A stretch of 64,000 nucleotides of DNA. It comes from Sphingomonas sp. Lineage in GTDB: Bacteria; Pseudomonadota; Alphaproteobacteria; Sphingomonadales; Sphingomonadaceae. The notes beneath the pieces were generated by a model, which saw nothing but the letters and a program-made list of their open reading frames with translations, was not told where the DNA came from and did no database searches. Location: the NCBI GenBank assembly GCA_003248865.1, contig QFPK01000001.1:248001-312000 (forward strand), read 5' to 3'. Shown piece by piece: positions 18,073 through 25,811 of the stretch (its first letter is position 1; every line of letters starts with the position of its first letter). The translations under genes and the position numbers were made by a program.

Positions 18073-19698
18073 TTACTTCGCGCTCGGCTTGTAGCTCGAT
18101 GCCGAGTTGATATCGCCCTTGCCGCTGTACTTGGAGAGCGTCGGATAGGGGTAGATCGGGCGGGAGCGGCGCGGAGTCTCGCTGGCTTCATCCCACATGA
18201 TCAGCTGTTCGGGCTGAACACCTTCCTCAACCCACTTCTCCAGTGCGGTCAGCGCATCATATTCATAAGGCCCGGTGCCGCCGCTGCCGTGCACCATGCC
18301 CGGCACTACATAGAGCTGGGCGAAGCTGTTGGTGGCCTCCTTGCCGCCCATGTCCGCCCGCATTTTTTCGAACCAGTCGATGGTCATTGCGGCCGATACC
18401 AGCGCGTCAGCCCAGCCGTGCACCACGATCATCTTTCCGCCGCGCGCCTTGAAGGCATTATAGTCGGTGCCGGCGGCATCCATGATCTTGCCCATCTCCT
18501 CGACACCGGCAAGCTCGGCTTCATAGTCGAACGTCCGCCAATCGAAATCGGGGCCCTTGGCTTCGCGGAACACCATGTACTTCAGGCCGGTGCGGGCGCC
18601 GTCCAGCACATAGGCGGGTTCCGGGGAGTCCGGCACCAGGGCGGCCGGCCAGTCGATTTCAGAGCCGCGATCCGTGCCCCAGGGGAAGATCACCTTGCCC
18701 TTGTCGTCAAGCGCGGGCGCATAGACTTTCCGCAACGCTTCCACCTGCGGCATGGTCAGGCACTTGGTTTCGTCCTGGCCGGGCTTGCAGACGATCTTCA
18801 CCGGATCCCATTTGCACACGCGCGGATCGTCGATGATGCCGTCCTTCAACCCGTCCAGTGTGTCACATGCTGCGATCACAGACGAATTGATCAGCGGCAG
18901 CTTGGAGGAATCCATAATGGCCGTGTCGTCCTTGGGGTACACGGCCTTTGCCAGCCACGGGAAGTGCGCGGCATTCTTCCATTGATAATAGGGAACCGGG
19001 GCCTTGGCGAAGACGCCGTCGAAATCCTCCGGATAATGGGTGGCAGTCAGCAGCCCGGCGTTTCCGCCTTTCGAAAATCCGGCGATGTAGGAGTATTTGG
19101 CAGGGCGCCCGTAGAACTCCTTGATCATCGCCTTGCCGGCCTGAGCGGTCACATGATTCGCGCGATGGGCGAAATCGATCCGCACATCGACATTGTTGTA
19201 GGCCCACACGCCGTCGAACGGCGGGTCGCTGTAATGTCCGCCATCGTTGGTGATCACTGCATAGCCGCGGTTCAGGCCTGGCATCAGCGTGGCTTCATAG
19301 ATGTAGCCGCACCAGCCCTCGCACGCGGCCATCATGAAACGGCCGTTCCACTTTTCGGCAGGTGGCAGCAGCATGATGAACTTGATGTTGGGCGTCATAT
19401 AGCCCTCCACACGGCAATGCTCAGGGAACACTTCCATCATCGGGGTCGGCGCGCCCTGCGAATGGCCGCGCTTCTTGTAGGAAATACGCAGGTCGTCTGG
19501 AGTCGCACCGCCCGTCACGACGGAAGCGTCCACAACCCGGCCGGGCACATCAGCGGCTGTTTCAAGCGAGAAAGCGTTCAGCGACATGCAACTGTTGGCA
19601 TGGGCTGTGGCTTTGGGAGGAGCTTCGGTGGCCGCAACCGTCGGTGTGGCTGCCATAGCGGCGATCAAGCAAAGGATGCTGAGTTTCAGGCTGCGCAT
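18073..19698 (-). CDS. Tannase/feruloyl-esterase-family exported hydrolase lacking the signature disulfide
   Basis: 541 residues with a signal peptide (MRSLKLSILCLIAAMAATPTVAA). Tannase-family features include the calcium-site motif CDTLDGLKDGIIDDPRVC and catalytic residues Ser209 (GFSKGG), Asp431 (GWAD) and His470 (VPGMVHGSGG). Characterised members have a CS-D-HC motif whose two cysteines bridge Ser and His; here both are replaced (Phe208 and Gly471), so the disulfide is lost as a pair. Members cleave galloyl, feruloyl or other hydroxyaryl esters. The ATG at 19698 follows GGAGGTC. A perfect AAATATCGATATTT palindrome sits 10 bases upstream. Likely periplasmic. Confidence 0.85.
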   Translation of the reverse strand: MRSLKLSILCLIAAMAATPTVAATEAPPKATAHANSCMSLNAFSLETAADVPGRVVDASVVTGGATPDDLRISYKKRGHSQGAPTPMMEVFPEHCRVEGYMTPNIKFIMLLPPAEKWNGRFMMAACEGWCGYIYEATLMPGLNRGYAVITNDGGHYSDPPFDGVWAYNNVDVRIDFAHRANHVTAQAGKAMIKEFYGRPAKYSYIAGFSKGGNAGLLTATHYPEDFDGVFAKAPVPYYQWKNAAHFPWLAKAVYPKDDTAIMDSSKLPLINSSVIAACDTLDGLKDGIIDDPRVCKWDPVKIVCKPGQDETKCLTMPQVEALRKVYAPALDDKGKVIFPWGTDRGSEIDWPAALVPDSPEPAYVLDGARTGLKYMVFREAKGPDFDWRTFDYEAELAGVEEMGKIMDAAGTDYNAFKARGGKMIVVHGWADALVSAAMTIDWFEKMRADMGGKEATNSFAQLYVVPGMVHGSGGTGPYEYDALTALEKWVEEGVQPEQLIMWDEASETPRRSRPIYPYPTLSKYSGKGDINSASSYKPSAK

Positions 19699-19707
19699 TT
19701 GACCTCC

Positions 19708-19721
19708 AAATATCGATATTT
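19708..19721. promoter_or_regulatory. Palindromic operator candidate before the tannase-type gene
   Basis: AAATATCGATATTT is a perfect 14-bp palindrome 10 bases upstream of the tannase-type start. Its AT-rich arms around a CG centre resemble the TTTCGAAA boxes at 19759, 27353 and 33760, suggesting a shared MarR-type regulator. Confidence 0.5.
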
Positions 19722-19758
19722 TTGAAGCTATCTGCATGACATTCGGATTTCAATCATA

Positions 19759-19772
19759 TATTTTCGAAAATA
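19759..19772. promoter_or_regulatory. TTTCGAAA palindrome (candidate MarR operator)
   Basis: TATTTTCGAAAATA is a perfect 14-bp palindrome between the MarR gene end and the tannase-type gene start. It matches the core found at 27353-27366 and 33760-33769. Confidence 0.5.
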
Positions 19773-19890
19773 ATTCGCAAACATGCAAGGGCGCATGCAC
19801 CGGGGATGGGCCCGCGCCGTCAACGCCGGATTATGGTGCCTGAGATCGTGAAATCGGTCTGTTCGTGAGAGGAGCGCGAAGCGCCCGGCG

Positions 19891-20340
19891 TCAGCGGAGA
19901 CCGGAGACCTTCGCGGCCAGCCGGACGAATTCCGCCCGTTCCTCAGGGGCGAGTGGCGCCAGGATCTTTTCCTGTACCAGGAGGATACCGGCTTCCATCT
20001 CCCGCAGCAGTGCCACGCCCGATTCGGAAATGTGCAATTCATAGGCGCGCGCATCCTGCGCCGAGCGTCGGCGGTGGATCAGCTTCTTGCCGACCAGCCG
20101 CGCCGTGATGCCGGCCAGAGTGTTGCGATCCGTGCCGGTCGCGTCGGCCAGTTCCTGCACGCTGGCACCGGGGCTTCTGAGCAGGGACAGCAGCAAAGCG
20201 AACTGCTGGCGGGTCAGCCCGTAATCGGCCGTGACCTCGTTGTACAACTCGTGCGATCGCTGGTGGCAGCGCCGCAGGAGGTGGCCCGGGGCGGATCCAA
20301 GATCGAAGTGCTTAAACGGAATGTCGGTTTTCGGGTTCAT
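19891..20340 (-). CDS. MarR-family transcriptional regulator
   Basis: 149 residues with the MarR winged helix: a dimerisation helix, then LTRQQFALLLSLLRSPGASVQELADATGTDRNTLAGITARLVGKKLIHRRRSAQDARAYELHISESG, containing the DxR wing (AQDARAY). MarR proteins usually repress and are released by aromatic ligands or CoA thioesters. It is the last gene of the meta-cleavage operon, overlapping the class II aldolase-type gene by four bases (ATGA), and so would be autoregulated. The TTTCGAAA palindromes at 19759, 27353, 27406 and 33760 are its likely sites (inference). Confidence 0.92.
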   Translation of the reverse strand: MNPKTDIPFKHFDLGSAPGHLLRRCHQRSHELYNEVTADYGLTRQQFALLLSLLRSPGASVQELADATGTDRNTLAGITARLVGKKLIHRRRSAQDARAYELHISESGVALLREMEAGILLVQEKILAPLAPEERAEFVRLAAKVSGLR

Positions 20341-20999
20341 GCCTCTGGGTCGCCCGACGCCAGATAGTGAAACATCCGCTCCAGGATGGCCCCGCTCCAG
20401 GTGGCGCGGCGCGCGCAGTCGTCGGCGTCCAGCCCGGGATGCTGGCCAAGCCCCGCCGCCCGCCCGGCCAGTTCCACCCGCGCCATGTCCTCCAGATACC
20501 AGGTCAGCACCACGGCCTCTTCGATGGAGTTCCCAGCGACCACCGCGCCATTTCCCCGCATCAGCAGAGCGCGGCCTTCGCCAAAACGCGCAGCAAGCGC
20601 AGCGGCGGCCTCGTCGGAACGCAGCAACTGCGGATCATCCCAGAATGCCGGAGCAGGGTGGAAATAGGCGCCGAAGCCATGGCGGGGGCGCGGCGATACT
20701 CCGTGCGCGGCCAATGTCATGACATGGGGCGGCATAGATCGGACGATGCCGCCTACATCCGGCCGGCGGCGGTAGATTTCCCGATGGATGCGAACCTCGC
20801 CCAGAATATGCTCGGGGATCGGATCATCGATGGAGAGGATGTGGCAGCTGTCTCCGGGTGTCACCAGCCCCAGCGGCTTTGATGGAGAAACGAGATAACG
20901 GCGCTCATCCAGCCGCAGGCTGCAATGGCCATAGGCATGCGCCAGCCCCGCGCGGCCGATGGCGCGGCTTGCGATACGCAGGCGTGTCTCGTTGTTCAT
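20337..20999 (-). CDS. Class II aldolase/adducin-family protein, candidate aromatic decarboxylase
   Basis: 220-residue cytosolic enzyme with class II aldolase/adducin zinc-site patterns: YGHCSLRLD, a central SMPPHVMTLAAHG (HxxxxxxxH-type) and a later His in HP/GNGAVVAG. In aromatic catabolism, homologues such as PhtC (3,4-dihydroxyphthalate decarboxylase) remove a carboxylate from a diol or ring-fission product. Placement inside the meta operon suggests a similar decarboxylation that yields 2-hydroxymuconic semialdehyde or its diol precursor; an aldolase role is possible. The ATG at 20999 overlaps the PepSY gene stop by four bases, and the 3' end overlaps the MarR gene. Confidence 0.78.
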   Translation of the reverse strand: MNNETRLRIASRAIGRAGLAHAYGHCSLRLDERRYLVSPSKPLGLVTPGDSCHILSIDDPIPEHILGEVRIHREIYRRRPDVGGIVRSMPPHVMTLAAHGVSPRPRHGFGAYFHPAPAFWDDPQLLRSDEAAAALAARFGEGRALLMRGNGAVVAGNSIEEAVVLTWYLEDMARVELAGRAAGLGQHPGLDADDCARRATWSGAILERMFHYLASGDPEA

Positions 21000-22075
21000 C
21001 CTCGCCTTTTCTTGCGGCCCTGGTCCCATAGCAGCAGGCCGGTGATGGAAAGCATGCTCAAAGCAAGCCCGGTTGCAAAGAGCAATGCGCGGTGCAGCCA
21101 GCCGAAATCTCCCCCGTGGAGACGGTGGATCAGACCGGAAAGTCCATCATGATGGTCGTGTTCCGGTGGCAGCAACTCGGCCGTTCCGCTGGCATCATCG
21201 ACCGAGACCTCTGATCCATCGGAGAAGCCGAGCAGCCAGCTGGGTGCAGCCTCGGTCGGCAGCTGGACCATCTGCAGGCGCGCCGTGCCCGCCAACTGCT
21301 GCGCGGAAGCCTGCACAGCATCCAGGGTCTGGGTCGGCGCGACGACCGGGCGGGTCGGGGCGGACGGCGGGTCATGCGGGGCCGAATTCAGCAGCCAGGG
21401 AAGTGCCAGGAAAATGCCTGTCAGGCCCTGGGCGATCAGCCCCAGCGACGCCAGCGCGCCAAAGTGACGGTGCAGGTTCATGCTGCGGCCAAGCTGACGG
21501 CGCCACCGCAGCGAACGCCAGATGCTGCGCAGGCCCGGACACCACAGCCAGAGCCCGGTGCCGCTCATGAACAGCAGGAACAGGCCGGTCAGTGCCACGA
21601 GCCAACGAATCTCGGTGCTAACCAGCAGATGGCCATGCACGGCGCGTGCAACGAACAACGCATCGGGCGTCTCGACCGAAACGCTCAGCACATGGCCGTC
21701 CGCCGGGTCGAGCCACACATGGGTCCGGCGCGGCGGGCCGAGGTTCAGGAATGGCGGCCCGCCCACTTCGCTGCTGAGGATTGCCGCAGACCCCGGTGCG
21801 CCGAGCTGCAGCTGGGCAGGGCGGCTGCCGTGCAGCAGGGCTTCGCCGCCGGCCGCCAGCAGCGCGGACGGTGGCATCTGCTCGTCGGCCGCGAGGACCT
21901 CGAAGCGTTCGGCGTGAAACAGCCGCTCTGTGGCATCGGGCCACACCAGCGCCATGCCGCTGATGCCCATCGCCAGCAGCAGCAGCATCAGCGCAAGACC
22001 AACCCAGCGGTGCAGGCGAAGCCACAGCAGACGAATCCGCGCGCGCTTGCTGAGGACCCGGCCCTGCGCCGTCAT
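20996..22075 (-). CDS. PepSY-associated transmembrane protein
   Basis: 359-residue inner-membrane protein of the PepSY-TM family. It has an N-terminal segment with LLWLRLHRWVGLALMLLLLAMGISG, a periplasmic PepSY-like region, further membrane segments near 160-230, and a last helix (LLFATGLALSMLSITGLLLWD). Relatives accompany TonB-dependent iron-siderophore receptors and are thought to reduce ferric iron or assist uptake. A histidine run (EHDHHDGLSGLIHRLHGG) may bind metal. It lies between the tautomerase and class II aldolase-type genes with four-base overlaps on both sides, an unusual place for an iron-related protein, which hints that the substrate is an iron chelator. Confidence 0.8.
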   Translation of the reverse strand: MTAQGRVLSKRARIRLLWLRLHRWVGLALMLLLLAMGISGMALVWPDATERLFHAERFEVLAADEQMPPSALLAAGGEALLHGSRPAQLQLGAPGSAAILSSEVGGPPFLNLGPPRRTHVWLDPADGHVLSVSVETPDALFVARAVHGHLLVSTEIRWLVALTGLFLLFMSGTGLWLWCPGLRSIWRSLRWRRQLGRSMNLHRHFGALASLGLIAQGLTGIFLALPWLLNSAPHDPPSAPTRPVVAPTQTLDAVQASAQQLAGTARLQMVQLPTEAAPSWLLGFSDGSEVSVDDASGTAELLPPEHDHHDGLSGLIHRLHGGDFGWLHRALLFATGLALSMLSITGLLLWDQGRKKRRG

Positions 22076-22260
22076 GCCGGCGCCCCCTTGGGCAGGCCGG
22101 CGGTAAACCAGTGTTCGGGCTCGATCTCATGGATCAGCACCCGCACCTGTTCCCGCTTCACCCCCAGCGTGTCCACTGCGGCATCGGTGACACCACTTGC
22201 GAAGCGGGCCTTCTGTTCGGTCGTGCGGCCCTTCAGGATGTTGACATGAATCAGCGGCAT
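22072..22260 (-). CDS. dmpI: 4-oxalocrotonate tautomerase
   Basis: 62-residue enzyme that isomerises 2-hydroxymuconate to 4-oxalocrotonate. After removal of Met, the catalytic Pro1 is exposed (MPLIHVNILKGRTTEQKARF), and the conserved arginine near position 11/12 and the usual ~62-residue length are present. It functions as a hexamer in characterised cases. It lies 5 bases after the decarboxylase stop and overlaps the PepSY gene by four bases. Confidence 0.93.
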   Translation of the reverse strand: MPLIHVNILKGRTTEQKARFASGVTDAAVDTLGVKREQVRVLIHEIEPEHWFTAGLPKGAPA

Positions 22261-22265
22261 TGGGG

Positions 22266-23048
22266 TTACTCCGCTACCGAAAAGGCTGCCCGGCCCAGAT
22301 GCCGGACTTCCAATGTCACCTGCAGGCCGGGGCGAAGCGCGCTGGCGGCGGTGGCACCGCCGGCCAGGATGATCGATCCGGCTTCCAGCTCGATCCCGCG
22401 CTCGGCCGAAAGGCGCGAGGCCGCGGCCAGCGAGCGCGCAGGGTCACCCAGAATCGCAGCCGAAGAGCCGAGCGCCTCGGGCCGCCCGTCGAAGCTCATG
22501 ATCATGCCCAGGTTCGACAGATCGCGATCAGGCCGGTTCCAGCCGCCCACCACGAACGCCGAGGACGAGCTGTTGTCCGCCACCACATCGGTCAGCGAGA
22601 ATTTGAAGGCCTGATAGCGCGAATCGATAATCTCCAGAGCAGGCGCCACAGCCTCCACCGCATCCATCGCCTGCATCGGGGACAGAGGGCCGGATATGCG
22701 CCGCTTCAGCAGGAAGGCGATCTCGGGCTCCACCCGCGGATGCACGAAATCCGCCATGGAGATGCTGCCGCCGTCCTCCACCAGCATGGCGTCGGTCAGC
22801 CGGCCGCAGATCATGTCGTGCACGCCCATCTGCACCATCTTGGCGCGGCTGGTGAAACCCATTTTCATGCCCACCAGCCGCTCGCCGCGCTGGAAGCGTG
22901 CAGCGATGCTGGCCTGCTGGATGGCATAGGCCTGATCGATGTCGAAGGCGCCCGGCTCGAACTGCGGCACGGCCGTCGCCGTGCGGGCGGCCTGGTCCAG
23001 GAACAGGCCGAACTTCTGCGTATCCACTTTCTGCCTGTCCGCGCTCAT
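22266..23048 (-). CDS. dmpH: 4-oxalocrotonate decarboxylase
   Basis: 260-residue enzyme that converts 4-oxalocrotonate to 2-oxopent-4-enoate with Mg2+ or Mn2+, normally in complex with the hydratase. The hydratase/decarboxylase family signature is visible: KMGFTSRAKMVQMGVHD, VHPRVEPEIAFLL with the metal-binding glutamates, and LEIIDSRYQAFKFSLTDVVADNSSSSAFVVG. The VEAVAPALEIIDSRYQ segment places it on the DmpH/XylI side rather than the hydratase side. It overlaps the aldolase gene by four bases and directly precedes the tautomerase gene, as in xyl and dmp operons. Confidence 0.9.
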   Translation of the reverse strand: MSADRQKVDTQKFGLFLDQAARTATAVPQFEPGAFDIDQAYAIQQASIAARFQRGERLVGMKMGFTSRAKMVQMGVHDMICGRLTDAMLVEDGGSISMADFVHPRVEPEIAFLLKRRISGPLSPMQAMDAVEAVAPALEIIDSRYQAFKFSLTDVVADNSSSSAFVVGGWNRPDRDLSNLGMIMSFDGRPEALGSSAAILGDPARSLAAASRLSAERGIELEAGSIILAGGATAASALRPGLQVTLEVRHLGRAAFSVAE

Positions 23049-24079
23049 CGGGCGGCCTCCTTCGCCAGATCCAGCGCCACATCCACAATCATGTCTTCCT
23101 GCCCGCCCACCATGCGCCTTCGGCCCAGCTCGACCAGGATCGCCCGCGTGTCGACGCCATGGTCGGCACTTGCCTTTTCGGCATGGCGCAGGAAGCTGGA
23201 ATAGACCCCGGCATAGCCCAGGCTCAGTGTCTCGCGGTCCACGCGCACAGGCCTGTCCTGCAGCGGGCGCACCAGCTCCTCTGCGGCATCCATCAGCCGG
23301 AACAGGTCACAGCCATGCTGCCAGCCCTTGCGGTCGGCGGCGGCGATGAACACTTCCAGCGGTGCGTTGCCGGCGCCGGCCCCCATGCCGGCCAGGCTGG
23401 CATCCACACGGATCGCGCCCGACTGCACGGCAACCATGGAGTTGGCGACGCCCAGCGACAGATTGTGGTGCGCATGCACCCCGCGCTGGGTTTCCGGCTT
23501 CAGCACGCGGTCATAGGCCTCAAGCCGCGCCCGGTAGGCATCCATGTCCAGCGCGCCGCCACTGTCCGTCACATACACACAGGTGGCGCCATAGCTTTCC
23601 ATCAGACGGGCCTGCTCGGCCAGAGCGTCGGGTTCGATCATGTGGCTCATCATCAGGAAGCCGATGGTGTCCATGCCCAGGGCGCGCGCGGCCTCGATAT
23701 GCTGGCGCGACACATCTGCCTCGGTGCAGTGCGTCGCGACGCGGACAGATCTGACGCCCAGTGCATAGGCCTGCTTCAGATCGTGGACGGTGCCGATGCC
23801 GGGCAGAAGCAGCGTGGTCAGAACGGCCTTCTCGACCACATCGGCGACTGCCTCGATCCACTCCCAGTCGGTATGGGCGCCGAAGCCATAGTTGAAGCTG
23901 GAGCCGCTCAGTCCGTCACCATGGGCGATCTCGATGGCGTCCACGCCCGCCTGATCAAGGGCTCGCGCGATCCGGCACACATGATCCAGGCCATATTGGT
24001 GGCGGATCGCATGCATGCCGTCGCGCAGCGTCACGTCCTGGATGTAGAGCTTCTGCTGACTGGGGTCGAAGGCCATCAT
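23045..24079 (-). CDS. dmpG: 4-hydroxy-2-oxovalerate aldolase
   Basis: 344-residue metal-dependent aldolase that splits 4-hydroxy-2-oxovalerate into pyruvate and acetaldehyde. The TIM-barrel start YIQDVTLRDGMHAIRHQY holds the catalytic Arg/His and metal Asp. GVHAHHNLSLGVANS gives the two metal histidines, and MGAGAGNAPLEVF is a family hallmark. The C-terminal extension (to DLAKEAAR) is the communication domain that channels acetaldehyde to the partner dehydrogenase encoded directly upstream. Two adjacent ATGs (24079, 24076) are possible starts; the second overlaps the dehydrogenase stop. Confidence 0.95.
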   Translation of the reverse strand: MMAFDPSQQKLYIQDVTLRDGMHAIRHQYGLDHVCRIARALDQAGVDAIEIAHGDGLSGSSFNYGFGAHTDWEWIEAVADVVEKAVLTTLLLPGIGTVHDLKQAYALGVRSVRVATHCTEADVSRQHIEAARALGMDTIGFLMMSHMIEPDALAEQARLMESYGATCVYVTDSGGALDMDAYRARLEAYDRVLKPETQRGVHAHHNLSLGVANSMVAVQSGAIRVDASLAGMGAGAGNAPLEVFIAAADRKGWQHGCDLFRLMDAAEELVRPLQDRPVRVDRETLSLGYAGVYSSFLRHAEKASADHGVDTRAILVELGRRRMVGGQEDMIVDVALDLAKEAAR

Positions 24080-25014
24080 GCCGCCTCCTGCAAAAGGCGG
24101 CGGCGGGCGATTGCCTCGGCGGTGGCAAGGGCAGCCGACGTCATGATATCCAGATTGCCGGCATAGGCCGGCAGGTAGTGCGCGGCCCCTTCCACCTCCA
24201 GGAACACGCTGGTCCTGATTCCCTCGAACGCCCCCACGCCGGGGATGCGCACAGGGTTGTTGGAGCCGAAGCGTTCGAACTGTACCGCCTGCTTCAAGCG
24301 GTAGCCAGGCACATAGCGGTTCACCTTCGCAACCATCTCGCCAATCGCCGCCTCGATCTGCGCCTCGTCTGCGCCGGACGACAGCGTGAACACGGTGTCG
24401 CGCATGATCATCGGCGGCTCGGCCGGGTTCAGCACGATGATGGCCTTGCCGCGCGCCGCACCGCCGACCTGCTCAAGGCCCTTCGATGTCGTCTCGGTGA
24501 ACTCGTCGATGTTGGCGCGTGTGCCGGGGCCCGCGCTTTTCGAGGAGATGGAAGCCACGATTTCCGCATAATGGACGGTCGCAACCGAAGAGACCGCTGC
24601 AACAATCGGAATTGTCGCCTGCCCGCCGCAGGTGACCATGTTGACGTTGGCGGCATCCAGATGCGCGTCGCCGTTCACGACTGGCACGACATAGGGGCCG
24701 ATCGCCGCCGGGGTCAGATCGATCATCACCTTGCCCGCGCGCGTTGCCGTGTCACTGTGTCCGCGGTGAGCGCTGGCCGACGTTGCATCGAACACCAGTC
24801 CGATCTCCGGCCAGACATCCAGCTTCTGCAGGCCGTCCATGCCCTCATGCGTGGTGGCGACGCCCAGTCGCTCCGCGCGTGCCAGACCGTCAGATGCGGG
24901 ATCTATCCCCACCATCGCAGCCATCTCCAGCACGTCCGACATGCGCAGTATCTTTATCATCAGGTCCGTGCCGATGTTGCCCGAGCCAATGATCGCAACT
25001 TTCACCCTGGCCAT
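24076..25014 (-). CDS. dmpF: Acetaldehyde dehydrogenase (acylating)
   Basis: 312-residue enzyme that oxidises acetaldehyde with CoA and NAD+ to acetyl-CoA, working as a complex with the aldolase. It begins VKVAIIGSGNIGTDLMIKIL (Rossmann fold), has MVGIDPASDG, and contains the catalytic cysteine in NMVTCGGQATIPIV. The start at 25014 (MARVKVAI) is two bases after the hydratase stop. Longer frames enter the hydratase gene in another frame and are not credible. Confidence 0.95.
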   Translation of the reverse strand: MARVKVAIIGSGNIGTDLMIKILRMSDVLEMAAMVGIDPASDGLARAERLGVATTHEGMDGLQKLDVWPEIGLVFDATSASAHRGHSDTATRAGKVMIDLTPAAIGPYVVPVVNGDAHLDAANVNMVTCGGQATIPIVAAVSSVATVHYAEIVASISSKSAGPGTRANIDEFTETTSKGLEQVGGAARGKAIIVLNPAEPPMIMRDTVFTLSSGADEAQIEAAIGEMVAKVNRYVPGYRLKQAVQFERFGSNNPVRIPGVGAFEGIRTSVFLEVEGAAHYLPAYAGNLDIMTSAALATAEAIARRRLLQEAA

Positions 25015-25016
25015 GG

Positions 25017-25811
25017 TCAAGCGCTCCCGAAACGGGCGGTCACACTGCCCAGGCCGTCGATCCGCGCATGATAGGCGGCGCCCGCCACGGCCGGCACCAT
25101 CGGCCCCAGCGCGCCTGACAGGATAAGATCGCCGGCGACCAGCGGGCGGCCTGCAGCCGCCATTGTCCGAGCCAGCCAAAGGGCTGCTGCCAGCGGATTG
25201 CCCAGGCAGGCGGCCCCGCAGCCGACCGAGACCGGCTCGCCACGATGCTCCATTGTCATGCCGCACAATCTGAGGTCCAGATCTTCCAGCCGGGCGGGCG
25301 AGCCGCCCAGTACATAGGCCCCACTCGAGGCATTGTCGGCGACGGTGTCCAGAATCGAGATTTTCCAGTCCGCGATGCGGCTGTCGACAATCTCGATTGC
25401 GGGCAGCGCAAAATCGATTGCCGCGATCAGCCCGCCCAGACTGAGTTGCGGATCGTCCAGATTGCTGCGCAGCACGAAGGCGATTTCCGCCTCCACGCGC
25501 GGTGCAATGAAGCGGCTGACCGGAATCTCCTCATTCTCGGAAAACTCCATGTCGGAAAACAGCATGCCATAATCCGGCTGGTCCACCCCGAGCTGCGCCT
25601 GCACTCCCCTGGAGGTCAATCCGATCTTGCGCCCCACCAGCCGCCGACCCTGCAGCAGGGCGCGAATGGTCAGCTGCTCCTGCACGGCATAGGCGCCCTC
25701 TATGCCCAGCGGCAAAAGCTGCGGCGCCAGGGGCGCAATGGGCTGCCGGTTGACGAGCGCGCCGACCAGCGCGTCCGCCATGGCGAAGATATCAGAGCTT
25801 GATGCAGACAT
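25017..25811 (-). CDS. dmpE: 2-oxopent-4-enoate (2-keto-4-pentenoate) hydratase
   Basis: 264-residue enzyme that hydrates 2-oxopent-4-enoate to 4-hydroxy-2-oxovalerate. KIGLTSRGVQAQLGVDQPDYGMLF is the hydratase hallmark, and APRVEAEIAFVL with IEIVDSRIADWKISILDTVADNASSGAYVLGG supplies the metal and substrate residues. GVDQPD separates it from the homologous decarboxylase at 22266-23048. Its 5' end overlaps the dehydrogenase gene by 20 bases, implying coupled translation. Confidence 0.92.
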   Translation of the reverse strand: MSASSSDIFAMADALVGALVNRQPIAPLAPQLLPLGIEGAYAVQEQLTIRALLQGRRLVGRKIGLTSRGVQAQLGVDQPDYGMLFSDMEFSENEEIPVSRFIAPRVEAEIAFVLRSNLDDPQLSLGGLIAAIDFALPAIEIVDSRIADWKISILDTVADNASSGAYVLGGSPARLEDLDLRLCGMTMEHRGEPVSVGCGAACLGNPLAAALWLARTMAAAGRPLVAGDLILSGALGPMVPAVAGAAYHARIDGLGSVTARFGSA

